From: J095 sp964517605
Lineage (GTDB): Bacteria > Chloroflexota > Anaerolineae > 4572-78 > J111
Assembly (NCBI GenBank): GCA_964517605.1
Contig: CAZFCE010000009.1
Location: 119,267 to 183,266, forward strand
Direction: 5' to 3'
Length of the DNA: 64,000 bases
The notes below the pieces were generated by a model, which ran no database searches, had not been told where the DNA came from, and saw only the letters and a program-made list of their open reading frames with translations. Position numbers and translations under genes: made by a program. Of the stretch, positions 24,513 through 35,390 are shown piece after piece. Numbering within the stretch: the stretch's first letter is position 1; each line of letters opens with the position of its first letter.

Positions 24513-27155
24513 ATGATCAATTTCAGCCGCCCCACCCCAACAAAACTAAATATTTGGCCTGTTGTTTGGCTGGCGTTGGGGTACGCGCTGCTGGCGCTGG
24601 CGCTCACCTGGCCCACGGCGGCCCACCTGAGCACCCACCTCCCCGGTGATGGCGGCGACGACCCGGCCATTGCCTGGAATTTGTGGTGGGTTAAATACGC
24701 CCTGCTCAACGCCGGGCAAAATCCCTTTCAAACCGATTTTATGTTTTACCCGCTGGGCCTTAACTTGGCGTTTTACACCCTCACCCCGCTGAACGCCGCC
24801 ACAGCGCTGCCGTTTACGCTCAATTTGGGCGTGGTGGCAGCCAGCAACCTCCACATGCTGTTCACCCTGATTGTCGCCGGGTTGGGCATGTTTTTGCTGG
24901 CCCGCTACCTGCTAGCCGATCAACCCCGGCCCAATCAATGGTGGTGCGCTGCGCTGGCCGGCGGCTTTTACGCTTTTGCCGGCAGTAAACTTTTTTACGT
25001 GGCGCTGGGCCAGTTTAACATTGCCAGCACCCACTGGATTCCCTTGGCCGTGCTGTACGCCATCCGCGCCCACCGCCAGCCCCGCCGCCTGAAAAACGCC
25101 ATCCTGGCCGGCCTGTTTTTGGCCCTGCAAGCCTGGGCCGAACTCACCTACGCCTCGTTTGTGCTGGTGTTCATTGGCCTGTACTGGCTCTACTGGCTGC
25201 CGGCTTCGATCCCCGCGCTTAAAAACCCCGCGGCGGCCCGGCGAACGGCGCTGCCGCAGCTAATCGCGGCGCTGGCGCTGCTGGCCGTGTTTGTGACGGG
25301 CATCAGCCCCATTTTGGCCCGCATGCTCCCCGACATGCTCACCGAAGGCGATTTTATGGTTGAGGGCGGCGGGTTTGCCGCCGCGTTCAGCGCCGATCTG
25401 CTGGGTTTTGTGATCCCCACCATGCATCACCCGCTGTTGGGCGGGCTGGTGGCGCACACCGGCATTATCGCGTTTGATAAGGGCCAGCACATTTACCTGG
25501 GCGTAACGCTGCTGGCGTTGGCGCTGCTGGCCGCCATCACCGGCTACAAAAACGCGCAAACCCGCTTTTGGCTGCTGGCCGCGCTGGTTTTTGCGCTGCT
25601 GACGCTGGGGCCGGACATCACCGTTAACGGCCACGCCACCGGCCTCACCGGGCCGTTTGTGCTGGTGCAGCAATTACCCTTTTTCAAAGGCAACCGCTAC
25701 CCCAGCCGCTACAGTGTTATGCTGATTTTAAGCCTGAGCGTGCTGGCCGGGTTTGCGCTGGCCTGGCTGACCAGCCGCACCCGCCGCGCCCCGCTGCTGG
25801 CGACGCTGGTCGCCGGCCTCTTTTTAGCCGAACACCTGTCGGCCCCGCTGCCGCAATCGGATATGCGGCTGCCCGCACCGTACCAAACCATTGCCGCCGA
25901 CCCCGCCGATTTTGCCGTGCTGGATATTCCCTTTGCCTGGCGCAACGGCTTTAGAATTACCGGCGCGTACACCACCCAATTTATGTTTGGCCAATTTTAC
26001 CAAACCGCCTACCAAAAACCGCTGTTGCAGGGCAACACCAGCCGCAACCCGGAGTTTAAGTTTCGCTATTTTACGCAAGCGCCGCTGCTCAACTCGCTGC
26101 TGGCGCTGGAAACCGGCAAAACCCTGCCCCCGGAACGCCTGCCCGCCGACCGCGCCATCGCCGCCGACGCGCTACGCTTTTTTAACGTTAAATACATTGT
26201 GGTGCGGCCCGATTTTTCCGGCAACCCCCTGGTTACGCCGCAGGCCACCGTGCCGTATATTGAAGCTGCGCTGCCCGTACAAAAAATCTACGCCGATAGC
26301 GATCTTGCCCTGTACCGGGTTAACGCCGGCCCGCCGCCCGCCGCCTGGCAAATTACCACCGCCGCGCCGCTGGCCCCGCTCTACTTTGGCGAAGGCTGGG
26401 GCATAATTACGCCCGGCCAACCCGTCGCCGCCCAGCGAACCGCCGCCCGGCTATTACTGCCGCTGGCCGGCGGCGCAACGCGCCTCACGCTCAACCTTCG
26501 CGCGCCGCAGCCGCAAAGCGTGGCGCTGGCCGCCAACGGCTGGCAATCGGCCCCGCAGCCCATCACCACCGCTTGGCAACCGCTCACGTTTACATTGCCC
26601 GCCGCCGCCGTGCGGGTTGGTACCAACACCATCTGGCTAAAATTTGAGCGCACCGCCCCCGCGCCGCCGGACATCACCGTGCTGAGCGCCGGCGAAGAAG
26701 TGGGCAGCTACGGCCACATTTATGTCAACGGGATTGACGTTTCACCCAACCGGCGCGGTTACAACGTGGTCGTGATTACTCCCGGCAGCGTGCAAACCGC
26801 CAATTTTGATACCCACGCCGATCCCGCCGCCGCTCCGGCGCTGGCCGAGTTTTTACGCGCCGCACCCGCCACCGCCACCATCGCGCTGGCCGCCGCCGAT
26901 GAAGCCAGCGCCCAATTATCAGAAACCGCCGCGCAAACCATCCGGCAAGTTACCGGCGCAACGGGCAACCTGCGCGGCTGTTTTCGGTGCAGCCACGCCA
27001 TTATTCGCCCGGCGGGCGGCCCGCCGCAAGAAGCCCTCGACGCGCTGCGCCCGCTGGCGCTCACCACCGGGCCGGGCCTCACCGAGCCGGCTCTGGCCGC
27101 CCAGGTTGACTGGCTAAAAATTGAACCCGCCGCGCCCCAAGGAGGCAACCCATGA
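24513..27155 (+). CDS. Polytopic GT-C-like membrane protein with C-terminal ILEI/FAM3-like domain
   Basis: The protein has 880 residues. The N-terminal ~430 are membrane-embedded, with a first loop DGGDDPAIAWNLWWVKYALL (about residues 45-65) and FMFYPLGLNLAFY. A soluble region follows. Near the end, YGHIYVNGIDVSPNRRGYN (from residue ~732), NFDTH, AAADEASAQLSE and LRGCFRCSHAII reproduce the interleukin-like EMT inducer (ILEI/PANDER) domain known from animal FAM3 proteins and sugar enzymes such as POMGNT1. In POMGNT1 a related domain binds glycan, so a glycan-reading role is plausible. The stop overlaps the next gene by ATGA. Confidence 0.8.
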   Translation: MINFSRPTPTKLNIWPVVWLALGYALLALALTWPTAAHLSTHLPGDGGDDPAIAWNLWWVKYALLNAGQNPFQTDFMFYPLGLNLAFYTLTPLNAATALPFTLNLGVVAASNLHMLFTLIVAGLGMFLLARYLLADQPRPNQWWCAALAGGFYAFAGSKLFYVALGQFNIASTHWIPLAVLYAIRAHRQPRRLKNAILAGLFLALQAWAELTYASFVLVFIGLYWLYWLPASIPALKNPAAARRTALPQLIAALALLAVFVTGISPILARMLPDMLTEGDFMVEGGGFAAAFSADLLGFVIPTMHHPLLGGLVAHTGIIAFDKGQHIYLGVTLLALALLAAITGYKNAQTRFWLLAALVFALLTLGPDITVNGHATGLTGPFVLVQQLPFFKGNRYPSRYSVMLILSLSVLAGFALAWLTSRTRRAPLLATLVAGLFLAEHLSAPLPQSDMRLPAPYQTIAADPADFAVLDIPFAWRNGFRITGAYTTQFMFGQFYQTAYQKPLLQGNTSRNPEFKFRYFTQAPLLNSLLALETGKTLPPERLPADRAIAADALRFFNVKYIVVRPDFSGNPLVTPQATVPYIEAALPVQKIYADSDLALYRVNAGPPPAAWQITTAAPLAPLYFGEGWGIITPGQPVAAQRTAARLLLPLAGGATRLTLNLRAPQPQSVALAANGWQSAPQPITTAWQPLTFTLPAAAVRVGTNTIWLKFERTAPAPPDITVLSAGEEVGSYGHIYVNGIDVSPNRRGYNVVVITPGSVQTANFDTHADPAAAPALAEFLRAAPATATIALAAADEASAQLSETAAQTIRQVTGATGNLRGCFRCSHAIIRPAGGPPQEALDALRPLALTTGPGLTEPALAAQVDWLKIEPAAPQGGNP

Positions 27156-27943
27156 GCCATCCGTTAGTAAAATATTTAAAAGGCCTGCCCATGTTCAGGC
27201 ACACCCCGGACGATGTGCTGGAAATTATCGCCGCGCAAACCCGTGAGCTAAAGCTCAACAAAAACGATGTGTTGATTCGCCAAGGCGACCCCAGCCATTC
27301 GCTATTTATTATCCGCACCGGCTGGATAAAAATTGTAACCGGCGGCCCCCACCAGTCGCAGGAAATTACGCTCAACCAGATTGGGCCGGGCCAGGTGGTG
27401 GGCGAAATGTCGCTGATTGACCAGCAGCCGCGTTCCGGCACGGCGGTGGCTATTAGCCCGGTTACGGCGCTGGAACTGGATTACCAGGTGGTGCTCAACA
27501 TGCTGGATCGCCACCCGGCGCTGGTGCAATCTTTTTTACGTGATATGTCGGAGCGGCTGCGTTTTGCCAACGCCTACATTGGCGAGGCGGTAGATTGGTG
27601 CCAGCACATTGCCGATGGCGATTACGATTTTGTAACCCAACAGGTTGAACAATCGCAAGCCACCATTGTGGGCGTTACCCAGTCGCTTCAGGCCCGCGCC
27701 AGCGCGTTCCTGTCGGCCTTTTTCAAAATGGTCGCCAGCGTGCGCCAGCGCGAAGAAGAATTAAAGCGGCAAATTCAGCAGCTCACCATTCAAATTGATG
27801 AAGCCAAACGCCAGCGCGCCGTGCAGGAGATCACCGACACCGAATTTTTTGAGCAGTTACAGGCCGCCGCCCAGAAATTGCGGGCCAAACGGCAGGCTCG
27901 CCAGGATGCCGCCCGCGCAGAAAGCGATACCGCCGCCCCATGA
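27152..27943 (+). CDS. Cyclic-nucleotide-binding (CRP-like) protein without DNA-binding domain
   Basis: The protein has 263 residues and a clear AGGAGG ribosome binding site. Residues ~12-130 form a cNMP-binding beta-roll: LIRQGDPSHSLFIIRTGWIKI, then GEMSLIDQQPRSGTAVA, where the Glu and Arg match the phosphate-binding cassette of CRP-type domains. The usual helix-turn-helix is absent. Residues ~165-255 are instead long, charged and helical (for example REEELKRQIQQLTIQIDEAKRQ), probably a coiled coil. It is embedded by ATGA overlaps between two glycosyltransferase-type membrane genes. It is more likely an allosteric partner or signalling scaffold than a transcription factor. The ligand is unknown. 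Confidence 0.78.
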   Translation: MSHPLVKYLKGLPMFRHTPDDVLEIIAAQTRELKLNKNDVLIRQGDPSHSLFIIRTGWIKIVTGGPHQSQEITLNQIGPGQVVGEMSLIDQQPRSGTAVAISPVTALELDYQVVLNMLDRHPALVQSFLRDMSERLRFANAYIGEAVDWCQHIADGDYDFVTQQVEQSQATIVGVTQSLQARASAFLSAFFKMVASVRQREEELKRQIQQLTIQIDEAKRQRAVQEITDTEFFEQLQAAAQKLRAKRQARQDAARAESDTAAP

Positions 27944-30330
27944 ATTTGCGCCCCCACCTGCCCAAACTTGCGCTACTGGCCCTGATTGCCGCCTACAGCC
28001 TCTATTTTTCGTGGTACGCCATCAACCGGCACAATACCCTCCACTCTTACGCCGCCGACCTGTCGCTGATTGACCAGCCCATGTGGAACACCGCCATCGG
28101 CCCCGGCGGTTTTATGGAGCTAACCTGGGGCCACCACCAGCAACCCCGGCTGGCCGAACATTTTGAGCCAATCCTTGTTCCGCTTTCGTACCTTTTTTAT
28201 TTATGGGATGACGCGCGCCTGCTGCTGGTGGTTCAATCGCTGGCGCTGGCGCTGGGCGCGCTGCCCGTATTCTGGCTGGCCCGCGACCAACTACGCGCCG
28301 GAGAAGGCATCTCCGCCCCCGCCGCCGAGTGGGCCGCGCTGGCCTTTGCCCTGGTTTACCTGCTGTACCCGCACCTGCAAGCCGCCAACATCGCCGATTT
28401 TCACGCCGACCCGCTGGTGGTAACGCCGTTGCTGCTGGCGTTGTGGTACGCGCTCAAGCGGCGCTGGGGCTGGTTGTGGTTGTGGGCTGCCGTGGCTATG
28501 CTCACCAAAGAAACTCTGCCCACCCTCACCGCCATGCTGGGAGTGTGGCTGCTGCTGCGCGCCTGGCAATCCCGCCGCGAGTTGCCGCCCCGCCCGGCCA
28601 TCATCCACGGCGCAGCCCTGATTGCCGTTAGCGCGGCCTGGTTTTTTATCGCCACCTTTTGGATTGTGGCCCCGCTGGCTCGCCAGTATTTTGGCGCTGC
28701 TGGCCCCATCTACCTGGCCAACCGCTATTCCGACCAGACTTCGCCTCTGGCGCTGCTTGCCGACCCCGCCCGCTGGAGTTACCTGCTGGGGTTGTTGGCC
28801 GCCGCCGGTTTTTTGCCGCTGCTGGCCCCAGACCTGTTGCTGGTGGGGCTGCCGGTGCTGGCGGCCAATTTTTTTAGCAACTTTGCCGGCCAATACTCCG
28901 GCGAGCAACACTACTCCGCGCCGCTGGTGGCCGTTTTTGTGGCGGCGGCCATTTTTGGCGCGGCCCGGCTGGTTAACACGCAGCCCACGCACAAAATCAA
29001 CCGGCAAACCCGCCGCCAAACCGCGCTCATTGCGGCGGTACTGTGGCTGCTGGCCTGGTCGGTGGGTTACCAAACGCGCTTTGGCTGGACGCCCCTCTCC
29101 GCCCGCGCCGAAAACTACGCCCCAACTTCCGCCGTGGCCGCGCTGCCCAACCTGCTGGCCAAAATTCCCGCCGAAGCCGTGGTTTCGGCCAGCGCCGGGT
29201 TGCACCCGCACGTAGCCCACCGGCAAACGGTTTACATTTTCCCCACCCTGGAAAACGCTGATTACGCTCTGGTTGACGTTACCGACGTGCCCGGCAGCCA
29301 TCCCAACGATGTTCACACTCAATTGCAGGACATGCTGGCCACCAACTGGCAGGTTGATGGCGTGGGGCCGGGGCTGCTGCTGGCCCGCAAAACCGGCGTT
29401 CCCACTACCGAACCGCTGCCGAATTTGTTTTTTGATTTTGCCCGCGCCACCGCCGCGCCCACCGTGCCCGCCAAACTGGATTTTGGCCACGGTCAACTCG
29501 CGCTGCTGGGCTACGATGCCCTGGACGACCCGGACAACGGCGTAACCTTCAGGTTTTACTGGCAGGCCATCGCCCCGCTGCCCGCCGATTTGCGGCTGTG
29601 GCCCCTGGTTTTTGATGACTCCGGCCAGTTGCTCAACAACCCCACCCAGGTGCCCATGATTGCCGCGGTCTGGTATCCGCCGGCCCACTGGCAACCCGAC
29701 GAAGTTATCATCACCCAAACGCTGCCGCAACTGCTGCCCGCCGGCTTTCACCTGGGGCTGGCCGTTGGCCCCGGCGAAGCCAGTTTTGGCAACGCCGCCG
29801 CCCGCTGGCCCGTCACCGCCGCCGCAAACGGAGTGCCGGTGCAATCCGGTCATTGGGCGCAACTGGCCTCGTTTGAACGGCGCGGCCCACTGCTGGCGCG
29901 GCTATCGCCCCGGCCTACGCTGTTGCCGCTAACCCCAACGCAAGCGCAATTTGGGCCGGCCATCACCCTGACCGGCTACTGGCTGCCCGCCGATGCCCTG
30001 CGCCCCGGCGCTAACCTGCCGCTGGTGCTGCGCTGGGCAACCAGCCAGCCGCTGCCCGCCGATTACACCGTGTTTGTTCACCTGCTTGGCCCCACCACTG
30101 AACGGGCAGCCCAAAACGATGCCGTTCCCATCTGGCTTACGGCGCAACCCACCACTCAATGGCCGGTGGGCCGGCCCATCCTCGACCGGCACAACCTCAA
30201 CCTGCCGGCTACGTTGCCGCCCGGCCAATACCGGCTGCAACTGGGGCTGTACAACGCGCAAACCATGGAACGCCTGCCATTGACCGCCGGCGGCGATGCC
30301 CTCACGCTCACCCGCATTACCGTTAAATAG
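27940..30330 (+). CDS. DUF2079 membrane protein with C-terminal beta-sandwich module
   Basis: The protein has 796 residues. The N-terminal ~430 match DUF2079: YAADLSLIDQPMWNTA near residue 30, EHFEPILVPLSYLFY near 72, IADFHADPLVVTPLLLALW near 150 and MLTKETLPTL. The C-terminal ~350 residues are soluble. They contain strand-rich modules ending DYTVFVHLLGP ... LPPGQYRLQLGLYN (about 705-775). The same module ends the next gene (30369-33170), and related forms occur inside it and at the end of 33216-35252. It is GT-C-like and its substrate is unknown. It starts within the stop of the cNMP-binding gene. Confidence 0.8.
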   Translation: MNLRPHLPKLALLALIAAYSLYFSWYAINRHNTLHSYAADLSLIDQPMWNTAIGPGGFMELTWGHHQQPRLAEHFEPILVPLSYLFYLWDDARLLLVVQSLALALGALPVFWLARDQLRAGEGISAPAAEWAALAFALVYLLYPHLQAANIADFHADPLVVTPLLLALWYALKRRWGWLWLWAAVAMLTKETLPTLTAMLGVWLLLRAWQSRRELPPRPAIIHGAALIAVSAAWFFIATFWIVAPLARQYFGAAGPIYLANRYSDQTSPLALLADPARWSYLLGLLAAAGFLPLLAPDLLLVGLPVLAANFFSNFAGQYSGEQHYSAPLVAVFVAAAIFGAARLVNTQPTHKINRQTRRQTALIAAVLWLLAWSVGYQTRFGWTPLSARAENYAPTSAVAALPNLLAKIPAEAVVSASAGLHPHVAHRQTVYIFPTLENADYALVDVTDVPGSHPNDVHTQLQDMLATNWQVDGVGPGLLLARKTGVPTTEPLPNLFFDFARATAAPTVPAKLDFGHGQLALLGYDALDDPDNGVTFRFYWQAIAPLPADLRLWPLVFDDSGQLLNNPTQVPMIAAVWYPPAHWQPDEVIITQTLPQLLPAGFHLGLAVGPGEASFGNAAARWPVTAAANGVPVQSGHWAQLASFERRGPLLARLSPRPTLLPLTPTQAQFGPAITLTGYWLPADALRPGANLPLVLRWATSQPLPADYTVFVHLLGPTTERAAQNDAVPIWLTAQPTTQWPVGRPILDRHNLNLPATLPPGQYRLQLGLYNAQTMERLPLTAGGDALTLTRITVK

Positions 30331-30332
30331 CT

Positions 30333-30361
30333 TTGCCCGTGAGCCGGCCCCGTGGTAGCAT
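30333..30361 (+). promoter_or_regulatory. Promoter of the GT39 gene (extended -10, leaderless)
   Basis: TTGCCC (30333-30338), a 17-bp spacer ending in GTGG, then TAGCAT (30356-30361). The ATG at 30369 begins 7 nt later. The same hexamers and spacing recur before the next GT39 gene (33179-33207), which makes chance unlikely. Confidence 0.7.
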
Positions 30362-30368
30362 GGCGCGT

Positions 30369-33170
<2,802 letters not shown>

Positions 33171-33178
33171 GCGCCACT

Positions 33179-33207
33179 TTGCCCCCGATTCGCCTCCGTG
33201 GTAGCAT
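33179..33207 (+). promoter_or_regulatory. Promoter of the second GT39 gene (extended -10, leaderless)
   Basis: TTGCCC (33179-33184), a 17-bp spacer ending in GTGG, then TAGCAT (33202-33207). The hexamers match the promoter at 30333. The ATG at 33216 starts 8 nt after the -10. Confidence 0.7.
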
Positions 33208-33215
33208 GCGTCGCC

Positions 33216-35252
33216 ATGAAAAATTATCGTTTGGGGCTGATGGCCCTCATTTTAATTGCGTTTGCCATCCGGCTGCATCAGCTTACTTACCACAGCCTGT
33301 GGTTTGACGAGGCCGTAAGCGTGCACTGGGCGCGGCAAAGCCTGCCGCGTATTCTGGAAGTGGGCTTTACCCTGCAAGAAGACCGCCTGCCGCCGCTGTA
33401 TTACCTTACCCTCAAAGGCTGGGGCCTGTTGGCCGGCTGGAGCGAATTTGCCGTGCGGCTGCCCACCGTATTCTACGGAACGCTGTTGCTGCCGGCGCTG
33501 GCCGGAGTTGGGGCGCTGCTGTTTAACCGGCGGGTGGCTCTGTTTGCGGTGGCGCTGGCGGCGGTTAATCCCTTTTTGGTGTGGTACGCTCAGGAAGCGC
33601 GCATGTACGCTCCGGCGGTGTTTTTTGGCACGCTGGCGGTGTGGGCTTTTTTAAAGATTTGCCAATCGGCCCAGCCACAATTCGCCCCGCGCACTTTATC
33701 TTTTGGCCTTGTCTTTGTTCTGGCTGCCGTGGCCGCGCTGTACAGCCACCTGTACGCCGGTTTTTTGCTGCCGGCGGTGGGGTTGTGGCTGGTAGCAGCC
33801 TACCCGCGCCGCCGGCGATTATGGGCCATTTTTGCCGCCGGCGGATTTTTGGCCGCGCTGGCCTACACCCCCATCCTGCTGGCCATTTGGCGCTTCTCCG
33901 CCGAAGCCCAACCCGGCGAGCCGTTGGCGGGCCTGCCGGAGCGCGCCCGCTGGCTGCTAGCCGCCTTTACCGTGTGGAAAGCGCCGCTGGAGCCGTGGCT
34001 GCAAACCGCCATTCCGCTGGTGGTGGCCGGGTTTACGCTGCCGGCTTATCTGCCGTTAGCCGCCGGGCAGCGGCAGGTTAACCGGCCCCGGCTGCTGACC
34101 TCGCTGCTGCTGCTTACGCCGTTTGCCATTGCCAATTTGCTGCTGGCCCGCAATCACCTGGCGTTTTTTGGCGAACGCTACTTTATTGTGATGACGCCCT
34201 GGCTGTTGCTGCTGGCCGCCGCCGGCGCAGACCGGATTGGGAGTTGGCTCAGAATGTGTTTCTTAAATGTCATTCTGAGGCCTTTGGCCTCAGAATCCCT
34301 GAAAACGTATCCGGCAAGTGGCAATTTTAGGGATTCCTCGCTCCCGTTGGTCGCTCAGAATGACATAATGAGGCATAACCAGACTCGATTTAAGAAACAC
34401 GCTCTCAACCGCTTGACGATTGCGGCCCTGCCTTTTGTCCCGCTGCTGCTGGCGGCGGCGCTGCCGCTGCCCGGCCTGTGGACGCCCGCCGCCGCCAAAG
34501 AAGCCTGGCGGCAAAGCGTGGACTACCTGGCCCAACACGCCACACCCGCCGACGGCATCCTTATTCACCCGGATTGGGTGCGCTACCCGTTTCAATTTTA
34601 TTTTACCGGGCCGGGCCAAACCTACGCCGCCTTTAGCACCGTTACCGCCGCAACCGCGCTCGATGGGCCGCTGCAAGGCGTGGTCAATAACCACCCGGTC
34701 ATCTGGCTCATCCAATCGCACCTGGATGCGCCCGACCCCGACCGGCGGGTGGAGCAATGGCTGGCCGCCCGCTACCCGCTCATCACCGAGTTGTACCCGC
34801 CCGGCATCAGTTTAAAAGGCTTTGCGCCCCGCTATCAACTTAAAGATTTGCCGCCAGCGGCCACGCCGGTTAACCTGCAATTTGGCAACGGCATGCGGCT
34901 GGCCGGTTTTACCGCCGATGCCGTTGCCAGCGCCACCGATACGCTGTTTCATCCGCCGTCGGGGTGGGCGCACGTAACGCTTTACTGGCAGGCCGCCGGC
35001 CCGGTTGCTGCCGCCGTTACGCCGGTGGTCAATCTGGTGGGGCCGGAAGGCGTGTGGGGCGTAAGTCTGGATCGCCCCACCGACGCGCTCAAACTTTTTC
35101 CGCCGGCGCGCTGGCAACCCGGCGGACCGCTGGTGCGGCAGGATTTGGACGTAAACCTCAACCCGGCGACGCCGCCCGGCGAGTATCAACTGGTGGTGGG
35201 ACTGGCCGGTTCGGCGGAGCAGTTTCCACTGGCCAAAGTTAAAGTCAGGTGA
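33216..35252 (+). CDS. GT39/PMT-like glycosyltransferase interrupted in frame by a MITE-like element
   Basis: The start at 33216 (MKNYRLGLMA) is fixed by the promoter; the ATG-like GTG at 33198 lies upstream of the -10. The product has about 678 residues. The PMT_2 motifs SLWFDEAVSVHWARQSL (near 28), DRLPPLYYLTLKGWG and WYAQEARMYAPAVF (near 125) are clear. Residues ~345-400 come from a palindromic repeat (34256-34400) that is read without stops and adds a hydrophilic loop between two membrane helices. A shorter soluble C-terminus carries the strand module ending TPPGEYQLVVGLAG. It is a close paralogue of the preceding gene. Whether the enzyme still works with the insert is unknown. Confidence 0.8.
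   Translation: MKNYRLGLMALILIAFAIRLHQLTYHSLWFDEAVSVHWARQSLPRILEVGFTLQEDRLPPLYYLTLKGWGLLAGWSEFAVRLPTVFYGTLLLPALAGVGALLFNRRVALFAVALAAVNPFLVWYAQEARMYAPAVFFGTLAVWAFLKICQSAQPQFAPRTLSFGLVFVLAAVAALYSHLYAGFLLPAVGLWLVAAYPRRRRLWAIFAAGGFLAALAYTPILLAIWRFSAEAQPGEPLAGLPERARWLLAAFTVWKAPLEPWLQTAIPLVVAGFTLPAYLPLAAGQRQVNRPRLLTSLLLLTPFAIANLLLARNHLAFFGERYFIVMTPWLLLLAAAGADRIGSWLRMCFLNVILRPLASESLKTYPASGNFRDSSLPLVAQNDIMRHNQTRFKKHALNRLTIAALPFVPLLLAAALPLPGLWTPAAAKEAWRQSVDYLAQHATPADGILIHPDWVRYPFQFYFTGPGQTYAAFSTVTAATALDGPLQGVVNNHPVIWLIQSHLDAPDPDRRVEQWLAARYPLITELYPPGISLKGFAPRYQLKDLPPAATPVNLQFGNGMRLAGFTADAVASATDTLFHPPSGWAHVTLYWQAAGPVAAAVTPVVNLVGPEGVWGVSLDRPTDALKLFPPARWQPGGPLVRQDLDVNLNPATPPGEYQLVVGLAGSAEQFPLAKVKVR
34256..34400. 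mobile_element. MITE-like palindromic element inside a glycosyltransferase gene
   Basis: Perfect 13-bp terminal inverted repeats GTGTTTCTTAAAT (34256-34268) and ATTTAAGAAACAC (34388-34400) bound about 145 bp. A second nested pair is TGTCATTCTGAG (34268-34279) / CTCAGAATGACA (34354-34365), and a third is GAATCCCT (34293-34300) / AGGGATTC (34329-34336). It contains no transposase. The inner CTCAGAATGACA word resembles palindromic dispersed repeats seen in several bacterial groups. No clear target-site duplication was found; a GCTC on each side is only weak evidence. Confidence 0.72.
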
Positions 35253-35294
35253 GTGAGTCTGCAACAGAAGCTTGCGGCTGCCCTCGCATGGGGT

Positions 35295-35323
35295 TTGACG
35301 CTAACCGGTCTTTATGGTAGATT
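35295..35323 (+). promoter_or_regulatory. Promoter of the FlgD-like-domain lipoprotein gene
   Basis: TTGACG (35295-35300), exactly 17 bp, then TAGATT (35318-35323) preceded by TGG. Transcription should begin near 35330. Unlike the GT39 genes, this leaves a leader of about 60 nt before the ATG at 35391. Confidence 0.7.
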
Positions 35324-35390
35324 AGATGGCTTGGGTTAAAGTATTAAGGGGAGCGGGCTACCGCTTTTCCTTACCAGGATAAAGCAATTT

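Noticed and set aside
28291..29862. Long minus-strand frame of 523 codons
   Set aside because: It lies antisense to the DUF2079 gene, has low-complexity Gly/Gln/Arg composition and no recognisable domain. Such frames are common opposite GC-rich genes.
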